DNA of 64,000 nt, from IMG/VR virus record IMGVR_UViG_3300007513_001900, positions 1-64,000 of that record; one strand, given 5' to 3'. The notes under the pieces are model-generated. The model worked only from the letters and a program-made list of their open reading frames with translations. It was not told the origin of the DNA and did not search any database. Within the stretch, counting starts at the first letter, position 1, and each line of letters starts with the position of its first letter. A program made the position numbers and the translations under genes. Below are positions 1 through 6,787 of this stretch, piece after piece. The stretch is from a virus.

Positions 1-119
1 TTTACTCCGTCATAGTAAAGTGGGATAAACCTATCCCAGAAGGAAACCCAATGGGGTTGACAGAAGACACAAGTGATGATTATCTTGATGATCTAATTCT
101 ATTGGAGAACGAAGAATGA
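1..119 (+). CDS. C-terminal end of a small SH3-like protein (5' partial)
   Basis: Reading frame 3 is open from the window edge to a TGA at 117-119, giving about 38 residues with an acidic end (YLDDLILLENEE). The pattern 'V-I-V-K-W-x-x-P' followed by a T/S-rich stretch and 'D-x-L' resembles the C-terminal half of the small GDxV/SH3-like proteins downstream, for example the one at 3225-3443. The stop overlaps the ATG of the next short frame (ATGA). The N-terminus lies outside the window, so the family call is tentative. Confidence 0.5.
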   Translation, partial: YSVIVKWDKPIPEGNPMGLTEDTSDDYLDDLILLENEE

Positions 120-181
120 GAAAAGATACAAATGAAGATGAATGTCACCTGCAGTTTTATATTTACTCACCGGTGATTTAA
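116..181 (+). CDS. Possible 21-residue peptide
   Basis: An ATG overlapping the previous stop (ATGA) opens a 21-codon frame ending in TAA. Nothing in the peptide is recognisable. The only support is translational coupling, a gene arrangement used repeatedly in this genome. The 85 bases after it hold no frame I can support. Confidence 0.25.
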   Translation: MRKDTNEDECHLQFYIYSPVI

Positions 182-266
182 GATCTGCATCAAGCAACGC
201 ATTAGCATTGCATGGTGTGCTGGTTTTATCACACTGGAGCTTTGAAAAGCTATGGGAGAGAAATAA

Positions 267-926
267 ATGAAGAGTTATATATTGCTAGCACTATTATACG
301 CATGCGGCCCTGCAGAAGTTTTGGTTGATGGCGGGGTGATAGATATCACAGATGATACTGTCATAGTAGATTCATATGATACTGGTGATACAGAGCGCGG
401 GGATACGGGCAAAACTACTGATACTGTTAATGATACCGGCATACCAGAAGAGCCAGATACAGGTGCGCCAGAAGAGCCAGATACAGGCATGCCAGACGAT
501 CCCGAGACTGTATTAATAAATATCGCCCCACTATCAACTGTGTGGGCATCTTCAGATTATTATGGCCACTCAACAGGTTTTACAATTGATGAAGAACACA
601 CGAAGCAATGGTGCTCAGATCTGCTAATTCCAGATCCAAATGTTGAAATAAGTTGGGATTGGTCAGCCGATTATTATGTTGATCATATTTCAGTACAGTG
701 GAATGAACTATACGAACCATCAGATTTTAGATTAAACATTCGGAGAGAGAGCTATAATGAATACTTCGACTTAACTCATGATGATATTGATCATGCAACT
801 GGTATTTTCGAATACCCTATATTGGGAAATATTCATGGAATACTGCTGGAATTAAAAGATGTTGAAATACCTACTTCACATTACTATTGCATAGTTGAAT
901 TTGAAGCAATGGGCTATGAGCTATAG
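267..926 (+). CDS. Predicted lipoprotein with Asp/Thr/Gly-rich stalk and discoidin-like C-domain
   Basis: The 219-residue protein starts with a short signal peptide and a lipobox (L-Y-A-C, Cys13), so it is probably lipid-anchored in a bacterial envelope. Residues about 30-80 are a low-complexity linker with repeated 'DTG' and 'EEPDTG' units. The remainder contains 'ASSDYYGHSTGFTIDE', a Trp/Cys pair and 'SVQWNE', a pattern like F5/8 type C (discoidin) carbohydrate-binding folds, though I cannot confirm that. DTG-rich stalks are known from envelope proteins of Myxococcota-like bacteria. In a phage it could be a host-surface decoration or superinfection factor. It sits in a plus-strand run just before a rhodanese gene. 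Confidence 0.6.
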   Translation: MKSYILLALLYACGPAEVLVDGGVIDITDDTVIVDSYDTGDTERGDTGKTTDTVNDTGIPEEPDTGAPEEPDTGMPDDPETVLINIAPLSTVWASSDYYGHSTGFTIDEEHTKQWCSDLLIPDPNVEISWDWSADYYVDHISVQWNELYEPSDFRLNIRRESYNEYFDLTHDDIDHATGIFEYPILGNIHGILLELKDVEIPTSHYYCIVEFEAMGYEL

Positions 927-951
927 CGTAAGATAATAAGGAGAATTTAAA

Positions 952-1218
952 TTGTTTAAAACAAAAAATAGGTTATTTTTAGATGTTCGAAGCCCAGAAG
1001 AGTATCTAGAGGACTTTATAGAAAATAGCCTTAATATTCCCCATGATACGATAATGAATAACCTCCAGCACCTTCCAGAGGATCAAGAGATACTAATATA
1101 TTGCCATTCCGGAAGAAGAAGTGAGCTGGTTGCAAAAGTTTTAGAGAAGCTTGGATATGATGCTAAAAATGTTGGCACCGTTCAAAGAGCTGAAGACATC
1201 AGGCTGTTCAACAAGTGA
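952..1218 (+). CDS. Single-domain rhodanese-like sulfurtransferase
   Basis: The protein has 88 residues, close to the usual length of GlpE/PspE-type single-domain rhodaneses. It shows the first conserved motif 'LDVRSPEEY' at residues 10-18 and the active-site loop 'YCHSGRRSE' with catalytic Cys51. Rhodaneses carry sulfane sulfur on this cysteine and pass it to thiol acceptors. The start is a TTG at 952 placed 8 bases after an AAGGAG ribosome site at 938-943; no ATG fits as well. It probably acts in the host cytoplasm, with an unknown acceptor. Confidence 0.8.
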   Translation: MFKTKNRLFLDVRSPEEYLEDFIENSLNIPHDTIMNNLQHLPEDQEILIYCHSGRRSELVAKVLEKLGYDAKNVGTVQRAEDIRLFNK

Positions 1219-1275
1219 GCAGCAAAAAAGCTGTTAGAAAATAAAACAACTTGCTAAATTATAGTAAAATAAACT

Positions 1276-1449
1276 ATGATAAAAATGAATATTGTAAGAA
1301 TAATGTGGCTGGTGTTTGCATCACTTGGCGCTGGTGCATATCTCGGCTATAAAGATATCATAAGCTACAATTGCGAGCAACAAGAAGCTCAACAAGACAG
1401 TACTGATCTGCTCTTATCCCTAGATCTTGAAGAGATGGAGGAAAAATGA
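1276..1449 (+). CDS. Small single-pass membrane protein (57 aa)
   Basis: This ATG frame encodes 57 residues. Residues about 8-26 form a hydrophobic segment (W-L-V-F-A-S-L-G-A-G-A-Y-L), followed by a hydrophilic acidic tail rich in Gln, Asp and Glu. Its TGA overlaps the ATG of the next gene (ATGA at 1446), which supports translation. The likely topology is one N-terminal membrane helix with a soluble tail. No function can be assigned. Confidence 0.6.
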   Translation: MIKMNIVRIMWLVFASLGAGAYLGYKDIISYNCEQQEAQQDSTDLLLSLDLEEMEEK

Positions 1450-1649
1450 AGGGCGGAGAGATGGTGCGTTTCGCAAAAAACAGCGATGTTACAGACTCTA
1501 GTAATAGAGCTCTTACAAAAAAGACTCACATCGGACTATTAGTAGAATACTGCAGCACTCAGCAGGTTGCTACAATATTATACGAGGGCGAACTCTTAAG
1601 AATTCCAGGTTATTTGTTTGAAAGAGCGGGCAAAAAAGACATGCTATAA
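1446..1649 (+). CDS. Small SH3-like 'GDxV-type' protein
   Basis: This 67-residue protein begins 'MKGGEMVRF' and contains 'IGLLVEY' and 'ATILYEGE', ending 'AGKKDML'. The same spacing and similar words occur in the 64-residue protein at 3034-3228 ('VGDMVKF', 'VGLLIHY', 'ATVLHEGE', 'AGKKDGLK'), so the two are paralogues. The pattern fits a small five-strand SH3/KOW-like barrel. Its start overlaps the stop of the membrane-protein gene upstream. Function is unknown. Confidence 0.65.
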   Translation: MKGGEMVRFAKNSDVTDSSNRALTKKTHIGLLVEYCSTQQVATILYEGELLRIPGYLFERAGKKDML

Positions 1650-1677
1650 TAAAGATTTCAAGACTTATAAGTCTTAT

Positions 1678-2100
1678 CTAAGTCCTGTCAAGTACGACAA
1701 TATTATCTGCTGAAACAGTTACTAATTTAGTGCCGCACATCAGTACATACTTGTCCTCTTTACCCATGTTATATATAATCTTTTGAACAATTCCCACAGT
1801 CTTTTCTAAAGATGATTGTTTGTATATTTTTTCAAAAGATGCAACTAGATCATTGATTTTCGGCATGAGGATTCTTTTAGAAGATAGCAAGCATGCTTCT
1901 TCTAGTTTGAGCTTGATGCACAAATCTTTTGGGACAGTATGATATGATGTGCTATATCGATCATCATTAACGACAACAAGATCAGACGACCCTACAATTA
2001 TAATTGTTGCAATTGTAATCGCATCAGCAATATGATTTTCCCCCGTACGTTCTCCCCCAAAGATTGCTACTATGTCACCCTCACTATAATCATTCATCAT
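1678..2100 (-). CDS. Unknown minus-strand protein with GDIV-type N-terminus
   Basis: This is one of only three convincing minus-strand genes in the window. The 140-residue product starts 'MMNDYSEGDIVAIF', again an SH3-like opening, and continues with a Val/Ile-rich central part and a C-terminal strand-rich region. An AGGAG ribosome site lies about 7 bases upstream of the ATGATG start on the minus strand. It converges with the gene ending at 1649 and diverges from the promoter at 2199-2227, so it may have its own control. Product function is unknown. Confidence 0.6.
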   Translation of the reverse strand: MMNDYSEGDIVAIFGGERTGENHIADAITIATIIIVGSSDLVVVNDDRYSTSYHTVPKDLCIKLKLEEACLLSSKRILMPKINDLVASFEKIYKQSSLEKTVGIVQKIIYNMGKEDKYVLMCGTKLVTVSADNIVVLDRT

Positions 2101-2198
2101 AAGGTCTCCTGCAAGACATAAATATTGTCTAACACTAAGTTTGATGAATTATACAGGCACAAAACAGATAATGTACATTCAAAATTATCGCATGCGAA

Positions 2199-2227
2199 GT
2201 GCAATTAGCCATGATATATGGTATAAT
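2199..2227 (+). promoter_or_regulatory. Promoter P1 of the RTGYAW-N17-TATAAT class
   Basis: GTGCAA at 2199-2204 is followed by exactly 17 bases and TATAAT at 2222-2227, preceded by GG. The same layout occurs nine times between 2.2 and 15.8 kb. It lies 25 bases upstream of the gene at 2253, whose AAGGAGG ribosome site follows. Confidence 0.8.
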
Positions 2228-2252
2228 ATATCTATAATAAAGGAGGTCACTA

Positions 2253-2609
2253 ATGACCAATCAATCGCTAGCAATTCTTATCACATCAGCCGCAGTCATC
2301 GGACTGCCAATTGCTTATAACTTTGGTACTGCTGGAACGACAACCATCACCGTCGAAGAAACATTTATGATGAAAGGATCTAATGAGCCTGATACTATGC
2401 TTATCCGAACAACTGATGGCGACTTATTCATGGTTGATGATTCACTGCTTCGTTGGGAATTTCGATCGGCTGACTTATGGTCTGATATGAGTGCCGGCGA
2501 GACTTGGGAAGTCGAGCACTTTGGCTGGCGGTTGGGATTCTTTTCATGGTTCCCACAGATTTACTCCGGATCGCAAGCTCCAAACCCACAGGCGCCAGGG
2601 ACGTTATAA
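2253..2609 (+). CDS. Small membrane-anchored protein, DUF1523-like
   Basis: The 118-residue product has an N-terminal hydrophobic helix (about residues 6-25) and then a strand-rich domain with 'TITVEE', 'RSADLWSDM' and 'FGWRLGFFSWFPQI'. The order of a TM helix, a 'T-I-T-V' strand, 'S-x-D-L' and 'GWR-x-x-F' resembles small phage/bacterial proteins of the DUF1523 type; I assign that from memory of the pattern only. A strong AAGGAGG ribosome site precedes ATG 2253, downstream of promoter P1. Its stop overlaps the next ATG (TAATG). Confidence 0.6.
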   Translation: MTNQSLAILITSAAVIGLPIAYNFGTAGTTTITVEETFMMKGSNEPDTMLIRTTDGDLFMVDDSLLRWEFRSADLWSDMSAGETWEVEHFGWRLGFFSWFPQIYSGSQAPNPQAPGTL

Positions 2610-3037
2610 TGAAGATACAATCAGCTATTAATAAGACAGAAAAATATCTAGGCGTTAAAGTTAATCGCGGAGAGTGGCGATGCACGTTCCAATATGGTGA
2701 CAGAATCGGCTCGTTCCGCATGAATAATGATGATACTGTTAGTAACTTCCATACCAGGCGCCACAACGATCACACGAATGCGCAAGTAGATTACTTCGCA
2801 GGTTATTATCTAGATAACCTAACTCAACTTTTGCATACCATGAAACCACCGCCACGTAAATTTGCTAACGGTGATTTAATTCGCGGCAAGGATAACAAGC
2901 GCGCGCAAACGTACAGAATATCTGGAAGAACTGGATTAATCGTAGAGGCTCGCGATGATGGATATGACATTCTTTGGAACGACAACAGCCAAATAACCCA
3001 GTATTGTAACGATCGCGATTTGGAGATGATTAAGTGA
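2609..3037 (+). CDS. Unknown protein with C-terminal SH3-like segment (142 aa)
   Basis: The start is ATG 2609 inside TAATG, coupled to the upstream stop; the longer frame to 2504 would overlap the upstream gene by over 100 bases. Residues about 80-142 contain 'FANGDLIRG', 'GLIVEARDDGYDILW' and end 'DLEMIK', the small-barrel pattern seen in neighbouring genes. The N-terminal half is not recognised. The gene is followed by a GTGA-coupled paralogue of the same barrel type. Confidence 0.6.
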   Translation: MKIQSAINKTEKYLGVKVNRGEWRCTFQYGDRIGSFRMNNDDTVSNFHTRRHNDHTNAQVDYFAGYYLDNLTQLLHTMKPPPRKFANGDLIRGKDNKRAQTYRISGRTGLIVEARDDGYDILWNDNSQITQYCNDRDLEMIK

Positions 3038-3228
3038 AGGTCGGTGATATGGTAAAGTTTCGAGACGTACTTAATCATAGAACAGAAGAGCTCACAGATT
3101 GGAAAGTTGGTCTTTTGATTCATTATGAAACATGGGAAAAAATAGCAACTGTTCTCCATGAAGGAGAAGTGCGTCGCATAAGGGCAGAATATGTTACTAA
3201 AGCAGGAAAAAAGGATGGATTGAAATGA
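3034..3228 (+). CDS. Small SH3-like GDxV protein (paralogue of 1446-1649)
   Basis: The 64 residues begin 'MKVGDMVKF', contain 'VGLLIHYETWEKIATVLHE' and end 'AGKKDGLK', matching the gene at 1446-1649 over its full length. The start is a GTG overlapping the preceding TGA (GTGA), and its own stop overlaps the next ATG. It is part of a coupled set of barrel-type proteins. Function is unknown. Confidence 0.65.
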   Translation: MKVGDMVKFRDVLNHRTEELTDWKVGLLIHYETWEKIATVLHEGEVRRIRAEYVTKAGKKDGLK

Positions 3229-3443
3229 AGAAAGGCGACATGGTAATGTTTACGGATGAAGGCACCTACGCAAAGTGGTTCTATGGACAGATTGGCGAAG
3301 TTGAGAACGATGCTAAGAAAGGTAACGACGGCAAAATGCATGTATCTATTAGGTGGCTCCGCCCGGTAAAATACCATAACAAGTATACGACCAAGTCACA
3401 CTTCAGCGCTGACATGTTTCGCGTGATTTGTGGAAATCGGTGA
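3225..3443 (+). CDS. Small SH3-like GDxV protein
   Basis: The 72-residue product begins 'MKKGDMVMF' and contains 'GQIGEVEND', 'MHVSIRWLRPV' and 'FSADMFRVI', typical of a small SH3/KOW-like fold. The ATG overlaps the previous stop. A further, interrupted member (3430-3642) starts inside its 3' end. Function is unknown. Confidence 0.65.
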   Translation: MKKGDMVMFTDEGTYAKWFYGQIGEVENDAKKGNDGKMHVSIRWLRPVKYHNKYTTKSHFSADMFRVICGNR

Positions 3444-3642
3444 TCTAGTTAGGGTGTCACTTTCTCACGGTCCAAGCGATGCATATTCTCCTTACTGGGG
3501 AAGAAAGCTTCCGCTCTATGGAATAGTGTTAAAGATAGATACACACTAGTGGGCTAGGCAACCAACAGTTTTGTTGTACCACGATTCAGGGGAGAAAAAG
3601 TCTTGGTTTGCTAGTTGTTTAACAGTAATCAATAAATTTTAA
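3430..3642 (+). pseudogene. SH3-like GDxV gene interrupted by an in-frame amber codon
   Basis: A GTG frame starting 'VEIGDLVRVS' runs 39 codons to TAG at 3547-3549. The same frame continues open for another 30 codons to TAA at 3640-3642, including 'PTVLLYHDSGEKKSW'. The two halves together make a complete barrel-type protein like those at 1446 and 3034 ('G-I-V-L' then 'P-T-V-L-L-Y'). TAG is a normal terminator for other genes here, so this is a decayed gene, a sequencing error or a read-through site. Confidence 0.5.
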
Positions 3643-3649
3643 GAATTGA

Positions 3650-3678
3650 GTGCAAATATGTCGCAGAAATGGTATAAT
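3650..3678 (+). promoter_or_regulatory. Promoter P2 (GTGCAA-N17-TATAAT)
   Basis: GTGCAA at 3650-3655, 17 bases, GG and TATAAT at 3673-3678. Transcription from here would run through the 3685-3893 structured region into the CCA-enzyme-like gene. Confidence 0.8.
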
Positions 3679-3684
3679 AGTGGT

Positions 3685-3893
3685 ATAAGGAAGGAAACAG
3701 ATATGTGGGAGGCACAGACCAGAGAGACTTAGATAGATCACCGGGCACCTTCGGGTGGCATGCCGGTTGAAGCTAAGCTCGTGGTTGCGTAAGCGTGATT
3801 CCGTAGAACGTCAAATGGGACCGATTGGAAACTACTGGGCGGGAGGAATCTTTAGGCTGTGTCTAGACGGGGAAGTTGGGAACCCCATCATTT
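3685..3893 (+). ncRNA. Candidate structured RNA or structured leader
   Basis: About 210 bases between promoter P2 and the next gene are clearly more G/C-rich than the flanks. An outer helix ACCGG/CCGGT encloses CACC-TTCG-GGTG, a stable UUCG tetraloop, at about 3741-3769. Near the 3' end GGGG pairs with CCCC (about 3868-3888), followed by ATCATTTTT. Other segments ('GCGTAAGCGTG', 'GATTGGAAACTACTGGGCGGGAGG') look RNA-like. Some words recall right-end RNAs of TnpB-type elements, but no nuclease gene is present and I cannot confirm any family. It could also be a long regulatory leader. Confidence 0.45.
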
Positions 3894-3920
3894 TTAACAC
3901 TTAATTTGCAGGAGACAAAA

Positions 3921-4649
3921 ATGACTATTAGGCTTTTTGAAGTTGGGGGATCCATTCGAGATGAATTGATGGGCATTGACAACCCACCAGATCGCGACTT
4001 CTGCGCAGAATCCCCGGAAGGATGGGAGGCGTTGCTAGCTTGGTGTCATGAAAACATGAAGCGAGTATTCTTGGTGACGCCGGAGTTCTTTACGGTCCGC
4101 GGCATGATGCATAACGGCACTTCAATTGACGTTGTAATGTGTCGTAAGGATGGCTCAAGCTCCGATGGTCGTCACCCCGACTCAGTTGAACCTGGCTCAC
4201 TAATGGATGACTTGGCACGTCGTGACTTTACTATTAACGCCATGGCTCGTGAAGTTGACCCCAAGACTCTAGAACCTATTGGCGATATTATCGACCCATT
4301 TGATGGCGCTTTTGACCTGGAGCATTTTGTAATCCGTTGTGTTGGTAATACAAAGGAAAGGATTCATGAGGATGGTTTGCGAATACTTCGAGCCGCTCGA
4401 TTTATTATAACAAGAGGTCTTGCACCAAATGCTGATTTGGCTGCTGAACTTAAGTCGCCAATTCCATGGCTTTGGATGGATGATACTGTTTCAGCAGAAC
4501 GTGTAAGAGAAGAGTTGCAAAAAATGTTTAAGCACAATAGTTCAGACGCTATTCGCTTTCTAGCAACGGGCTGTGCGCATGCTGCTCTAACTGTGCTAGT
4601 AGGTCGGACTTCTGATATTTGGCTTAAACCTACAATGGAGAAGAAGTAA
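3921..4649 (+). CDS. Truncated tRNA nucleotidyltransferase-like protein (CCA-enzyme head domain)
   Basis: The start ATG 3921 follows GGAGA by five bases; an earlier frame start at 3876 has no ribosome site. The 242 residues carry the class II nucleotidyltransferase signature: 'EVGGSIRDEL' (GG-x-x-RD), 'PDRDF' (metal-binding D-x-D), 'RRDFTINAMA', 'GDIIDPFDG' and 'EDGLRILRAARF'. These belong to the head and neck of CCA-adding enzymes or poly(A) polymerases, which extend tRNA 3' ends. The normal C-terminal body and tail are missing, since bacterial enzymes are around 400 residues. The only tRNA-like substrate I see in the window is the tmRNA at 39.4 kb, which already encodes its CCA. Confidence 0.85.
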   Translation: MTIRLFEVGGSIRDELMGIDNPPDRDFCAESPEGWEALLAWCHENMKRVFLVTPEFFTVRGMMHNGTSIDVVMCRKDGSSSDGRHPDSVEPGSLMDDLARRDFTINAMAREVDPKTLEPIGDIIDPFDGAFDLEHFVIRCVGNTKERIHEDGLRILRAARFIITRGLAPNADLAAELKSPIPWLWMDDTVSAERVREELQKMFKHNSSDAIRFLATGCAHAALTVLVGRTSDIWLKPTMEKK

Positions 4650-4717
4650 TGACAGCTCAGTCAGATTTAGTTGATATCGTGCATACTCTCAAAGCAGTTG
4701 TATGCGTAATGGGTTAG
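4649..4717 (+). CDS. Possible 22-residue peptide
   Basis: An ATG overlapping the CCA-enzyme stop (TAATG) opens a 22-codon frame ending in TAG three bases before the next gene. The peptide is mildly hydrophobic at its C-terminus. Support is limited to the coupled start. Confidence 0.3.
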   Translation: MTAQSDLVDIVHTLKAVVCVMG

Positions 4718-4720
4718 GAA

Positions 4721-5020
4721 ATGAATGAACATGTAGAAATTCTAGAGTACATGTGCCCTCGTGAACATAGCTCGGGTAACGGCATGCAATTTATTACGAA
4801 AGTTCTAATCGATGGCCTCCGGTACCGAATATCTGAAGTACACATTTCGGTGGCTGGTATAATGAGAGTTGATGAAGCCATGGCCTTTGATGATGAAGCA
4901 GATTCAAGCACCGATCTAGCAAGTGTACACGGAAGTTTTGAAGATAATATCACCATTGAGTGCATCAATCAATTAGTTGAATATCTTAAAGCTCTTAAAT
5001 ATCAAAATTATTTGATATGA
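4721..5020 (+). CDS. Unknown 99-residue protein
   Basis: The frame has an ATG start three bases after the preceding stop and a purine-rich upstream sequence (TTAGGAA). The product is acidic in the middle (DDEADSSTD) and ends with a helical 'INQLVEYLKALKY'. No domain is recognised. It lies in the transcript read from promoter P2. Confidence 0.55.
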   Translation: MNEHVEILEYMCPREHSSGNGMQFITKVLIDGLRYRISEVHISVAGIMRVDEAMAFDDEADSSTDLASVHGSFEDNITIECINQLVEYLKALKYQNYLI

Positions 5021-5078
5021 GAGATTTTGTTCCGGCTGTGTGTTTTACTAGTAGATCATTGAAATATATCATTAAGTT

Positions 5079-5294
5079 ATGCTTCGTATCATTTCAGGCA
5101 CTGTACTTATTATTTCCGGAGTGTGCTGTTTAGTGTACATGTACTCAACTGCAGTTGAGCTGGGGAAGCTAATTGGTCACTGTGAGATCAGATGTGCTGA
5201 TCTAGACTCAGAGTTCATCGCGTTAGACGGATCCGAAAGTTGTCAATGTGTCTCCAGCGGCCCGATCAAGTGGGTTTTCAGTACAGCTAGATAA
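5079..5294 (+). CDS. Small signal-anchor protein with Cys-rich tail
   Basis: The 71 residues start with a hydrophobic segment (about residues 3-24, containing 'SGVCCLVYM') and continue with a hydrophilic domain holding four cysteines (CEIRC, CQC). It may be exported or membrane-anchored. No clear ribosome site precedes ATG 5079. A competing 38-codon frame from ATG 5017 overlaps it in another phase, so only one of the two is likely real. Confidence 0.4.
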   Translation: MLRIISGTVLIISGVCCLVYMYSTAVELGKLIGHCEIRCADLDSEFIALDGSESCQCVSSGPIKWVFSTAR

Positions 5295-5308
5295 ATATCG
5301 ATGATCTA

Positions 5309-5337
5309 GTGCAAGTATCGTCTAAGTGTGTTATAAT
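5309..5337 (+). promoter_or_regulatory. Promoter P3 (GTGCAA-N17-TATAAT)
   Basis: GTGCAA at 5309-5314, 17 bases and TATAAT at 5332-5337. This copy has TG-T rather than GG just before the -10. Downstream is a 130-base leader with no convincing gene. Confidence 0.75.
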
Positions 5338-5411
5338 GAAACATATCAACAATGCTGAAGTTGCTTGGACTAGCTCATGAGACGATTGGCATAATAATCG
5401 CATAAGAAAGT

Positions 5412-5433
5412 AGGAAATCCCTAGGGAAGTCCT
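5412..5433. promoter_or_regulatory. Dyad-symmetric site in the P3 leader
   Basis: AGGA-aa-TCCCTAGGGA-ag-TCCT is a 22-base imperfect palindrome with a perfect TCCCTAGGGA core. It could be an operator, or an RNA hairpin of the same AGGA/TCCT kind found after promoters P4 and P5. Confidence 0.4.
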
Positions 5434-5466
5434 CCACTAAAAACTCTAAAGTTATGGAAATAAATA

Positions 5467-5656
5467 ATGATGAAAGTCAATACACTTTGGACGCTTAAGC
5501 CGTCAAACATATGTAAGGCAAAGAATATGTTGCCACTATCAGATTGGGCATGTCGACGTTGAAGGTTATGTGTGGCACCCGATTGACGTTCAGGACGCCA
5601 TCAACCTGGAGGGGTACAATCTGTTAGAACAGCCTGATGTCATCATGTTTATGTAG
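5467..5656 (+). pseudogene. Frameshifted small gene (remnant)
   Basis: ATG 5467 opens a 31-codon frame ending at TGA 5560-5562. The +1 frame is open from about 5473 to TAG 5654-5656 and its C-terminal part reads like a real protein ('GHVDVEGYVWHPIDVQDA'), but it has no start codon. The two overlap by about 90 bases, which suggests an indel in a single gene of roughly 60 residues. No function is recognised. Confidence 0.35.
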
Positions 5657-5660
5657 TTTT

Positions 5661-5689
5661 ATGTAAATCCTGAAGAGGTATGGTATAAT
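5661..5689 (+). promoter_or_regulatory. Promoter P4 (ATGTAA-N17-TATAAT)
   Basis: ATGTAA at 5661-5666, 17 bases with GG before TATAAT at 5684-5689. It drives the gene at 5738 through a leader nearly identical to that of P5. Confidence 0.8.
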
Positions 5690-5697
5690 AGTAGTGT

Positions 5698-5709
5698 AGG
5701 AACAATCCT
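5698..5709 (+). promoter_or_regulatory. 5'-terminal leader hairpin AGGA/TCCT
   Basis: AGGA-ACAA-TCCT forms a small hairpin close to the predicted 5' end of the P4 transcript. The ribosome site AAGGA lies about 20 bases downstream and could pair instead with the TCCTT. The P5 leader has the same arrangement. Confidence 0.5.
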
Positions 5710-5737
5710 TCATCAACCAAAAATCAAGGAAAATCAA

Positions 5738-6073
5738 ATGTCAACTCGATCAGTTATCGGATATGAAACAGAAGAAGGCGGATTCGTCGGGTGCTATATG
5801 CATTTTGATGGTTACCCAGATAATATCAAACCGCAACTCGAGTCAATCCCACATTTTGTCGTAAAGACAGAAATCGAACGAGCGTTGACGCAATCTGGAC
5901 TTCGATGTCTTGATAAATGCTCATTCACAACTTATGGTGATTTTCGAAATGAAACATCGAACCGTGAAGATGAAGTTTACTCTGAGTGGCCTTGTCGAGA
6001 TCAAGAATACAACTACATCAAGCGCTTGAATGGATCTGTCGAATGTGTAAAGCACGATGGGGAACGATTCTAA
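5738..6073 (+). CDS. Conserved phage-type hypothetical protein (MSTRSVIG... family)
   Basis: The 111-residue protein opens 'MSTRSVIGYETEEGG' with 'MHFDGYPDN' shortly after. This combination ('T-R-S-x-I-G' and 'x-W/F-D-G-Y-P') is typical of a small protein family I know from many phage genomes, whose function is unknown. The ribosome site is AAGGA about nine bases before the ATG, downstream of promoter P4 and its leader hairpin. It forms a single-gene transcription unit. Confidence 0.7.
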   Translation: MSTRSVIGYETEEGGFVGCYMHFDGYPDNIKPQLESIPHFVVKTEIERALTQSGLRCLDKCSFTTYGDFRNETSNREDEVYSEWPCRDQEYNYIKRLNGSVECVKHDGERF

Positions 6074-6077
6074 ATTC

Positions 6078-6106
6078 GTGCAAATCTAACCACTGTATGG
6101 TATAAT
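6078..6106 (+). promoter_or_regulatory. Promoter P5 (GTGCAA-N17-TATAAT)
   Basis: GTGCAA at 6078-6083, 17 bases with GG before TATAAT at 6101-6106, followed by the hairpin AGGA-ACAA-TCCT at 6115-6126 and ribosome site AAGGA. Promoter plus leader closely repeat P4 over about 45 bases. Confidence 0.8.
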
Positions 6107-6149
6107 AGTAGTGCAGGAACAATCCTATAATAACCAAGGACAATAAAAA

Positions 6150-6527
6150 ATGAATAATGTAAAAGACATGACAGTAAGGGTAGAATGGGATACAGACGGA
6201 GAAGTAGTCAAAGGTCTATCAACCCTATGGACAATCCCAGCTGGAGCATTTAGTGATGCAGATGGGGAGTCAGCTGACATTAATGGATGCGTCTGTGACT
6301 ACCTAAGCGATGAATCAGGCTGGTTAGTGGCTGACTGGGAAGAGGTAGAGGTCACAACAATAGAAAGCGATGCCCTTGAGACAGCTGTCAAACTAATGAA
6401 GAGGTCTGCAATGGATCTGGCTCTTTTGGCAACCTTCAACCACACCAACGCAAAGATGGTGGCTGACTACAACCAAAGAGGGCTTGAACTAATCAACGCA
6501 GCTGAAGCACTACAGGCCCAACTATGA
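6150..6527 (+). CDS. Unknown acidic protein (125 aa)
   Basis: The first gene after P5 encodes a 125-residue acidic product with 'VRVEWDTDGE' near the N-terminus, a Trp-rich middle (SGWLVADWEEVEV) and a helical C-terminus (residues about 80-125). No family is recognised. Its TGA overlaps the next ATG (ATGA at 6524), so the two genes are translationally coupled. Confidence 0.6.
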   Translation: MNNVKDMTVRVEWDTDGEVVKGLSTLWTIPAGAFSDADGESADINGCVCDYLSDESGWLVADWEEVEVTTIESDALETAVKLMKRSAMDLALLATFNHTNAKMVADYNQRGLELINAAEALQAQL

Positions 6528-6730
6528 TCCCAAAAGAAGGACAAGCCTTCAGAGGCCGATACACAAACATAATCTACCTCCAAGTGGGCAGCGTATTCAG
6601 CAAACGCTACTACGGCATCCACCCTGAAGATGTTGAAGTGTCACCGGCTGTGCAGCTCATCGACCCAAATACGGGTAAGGCAAGAGTGGAAAAACTTAGT
6701 GATATACGCCGGAACTTCGTGCAAATCTAA
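6524..6730 (+). CDS. Unknown small protein coupled to 6150-6527
   Basis: The 68-residue product begins 'MIPKEGQAFRGRY' and contains 'FSKRYYGIHPEDVEVSP', a short strand-rich pattern. The ATG overlaps the upstream stop. It could be another small barrel-type protein but lacks the GDxV word. Function is unknown. Confidence 0.55.
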   Translation: MIPKEGQAFRGRYTNIIYLQVGSVFSKRYYGIHPEDVEVSPAVQLIDPNTGKARVEKLSDIRRNFVQI

Positions 6731-6787
6731 TCAAAACAATATGATATCAATCAATAACCCAAAACCCAAACTAAGTAGAAGAACATA

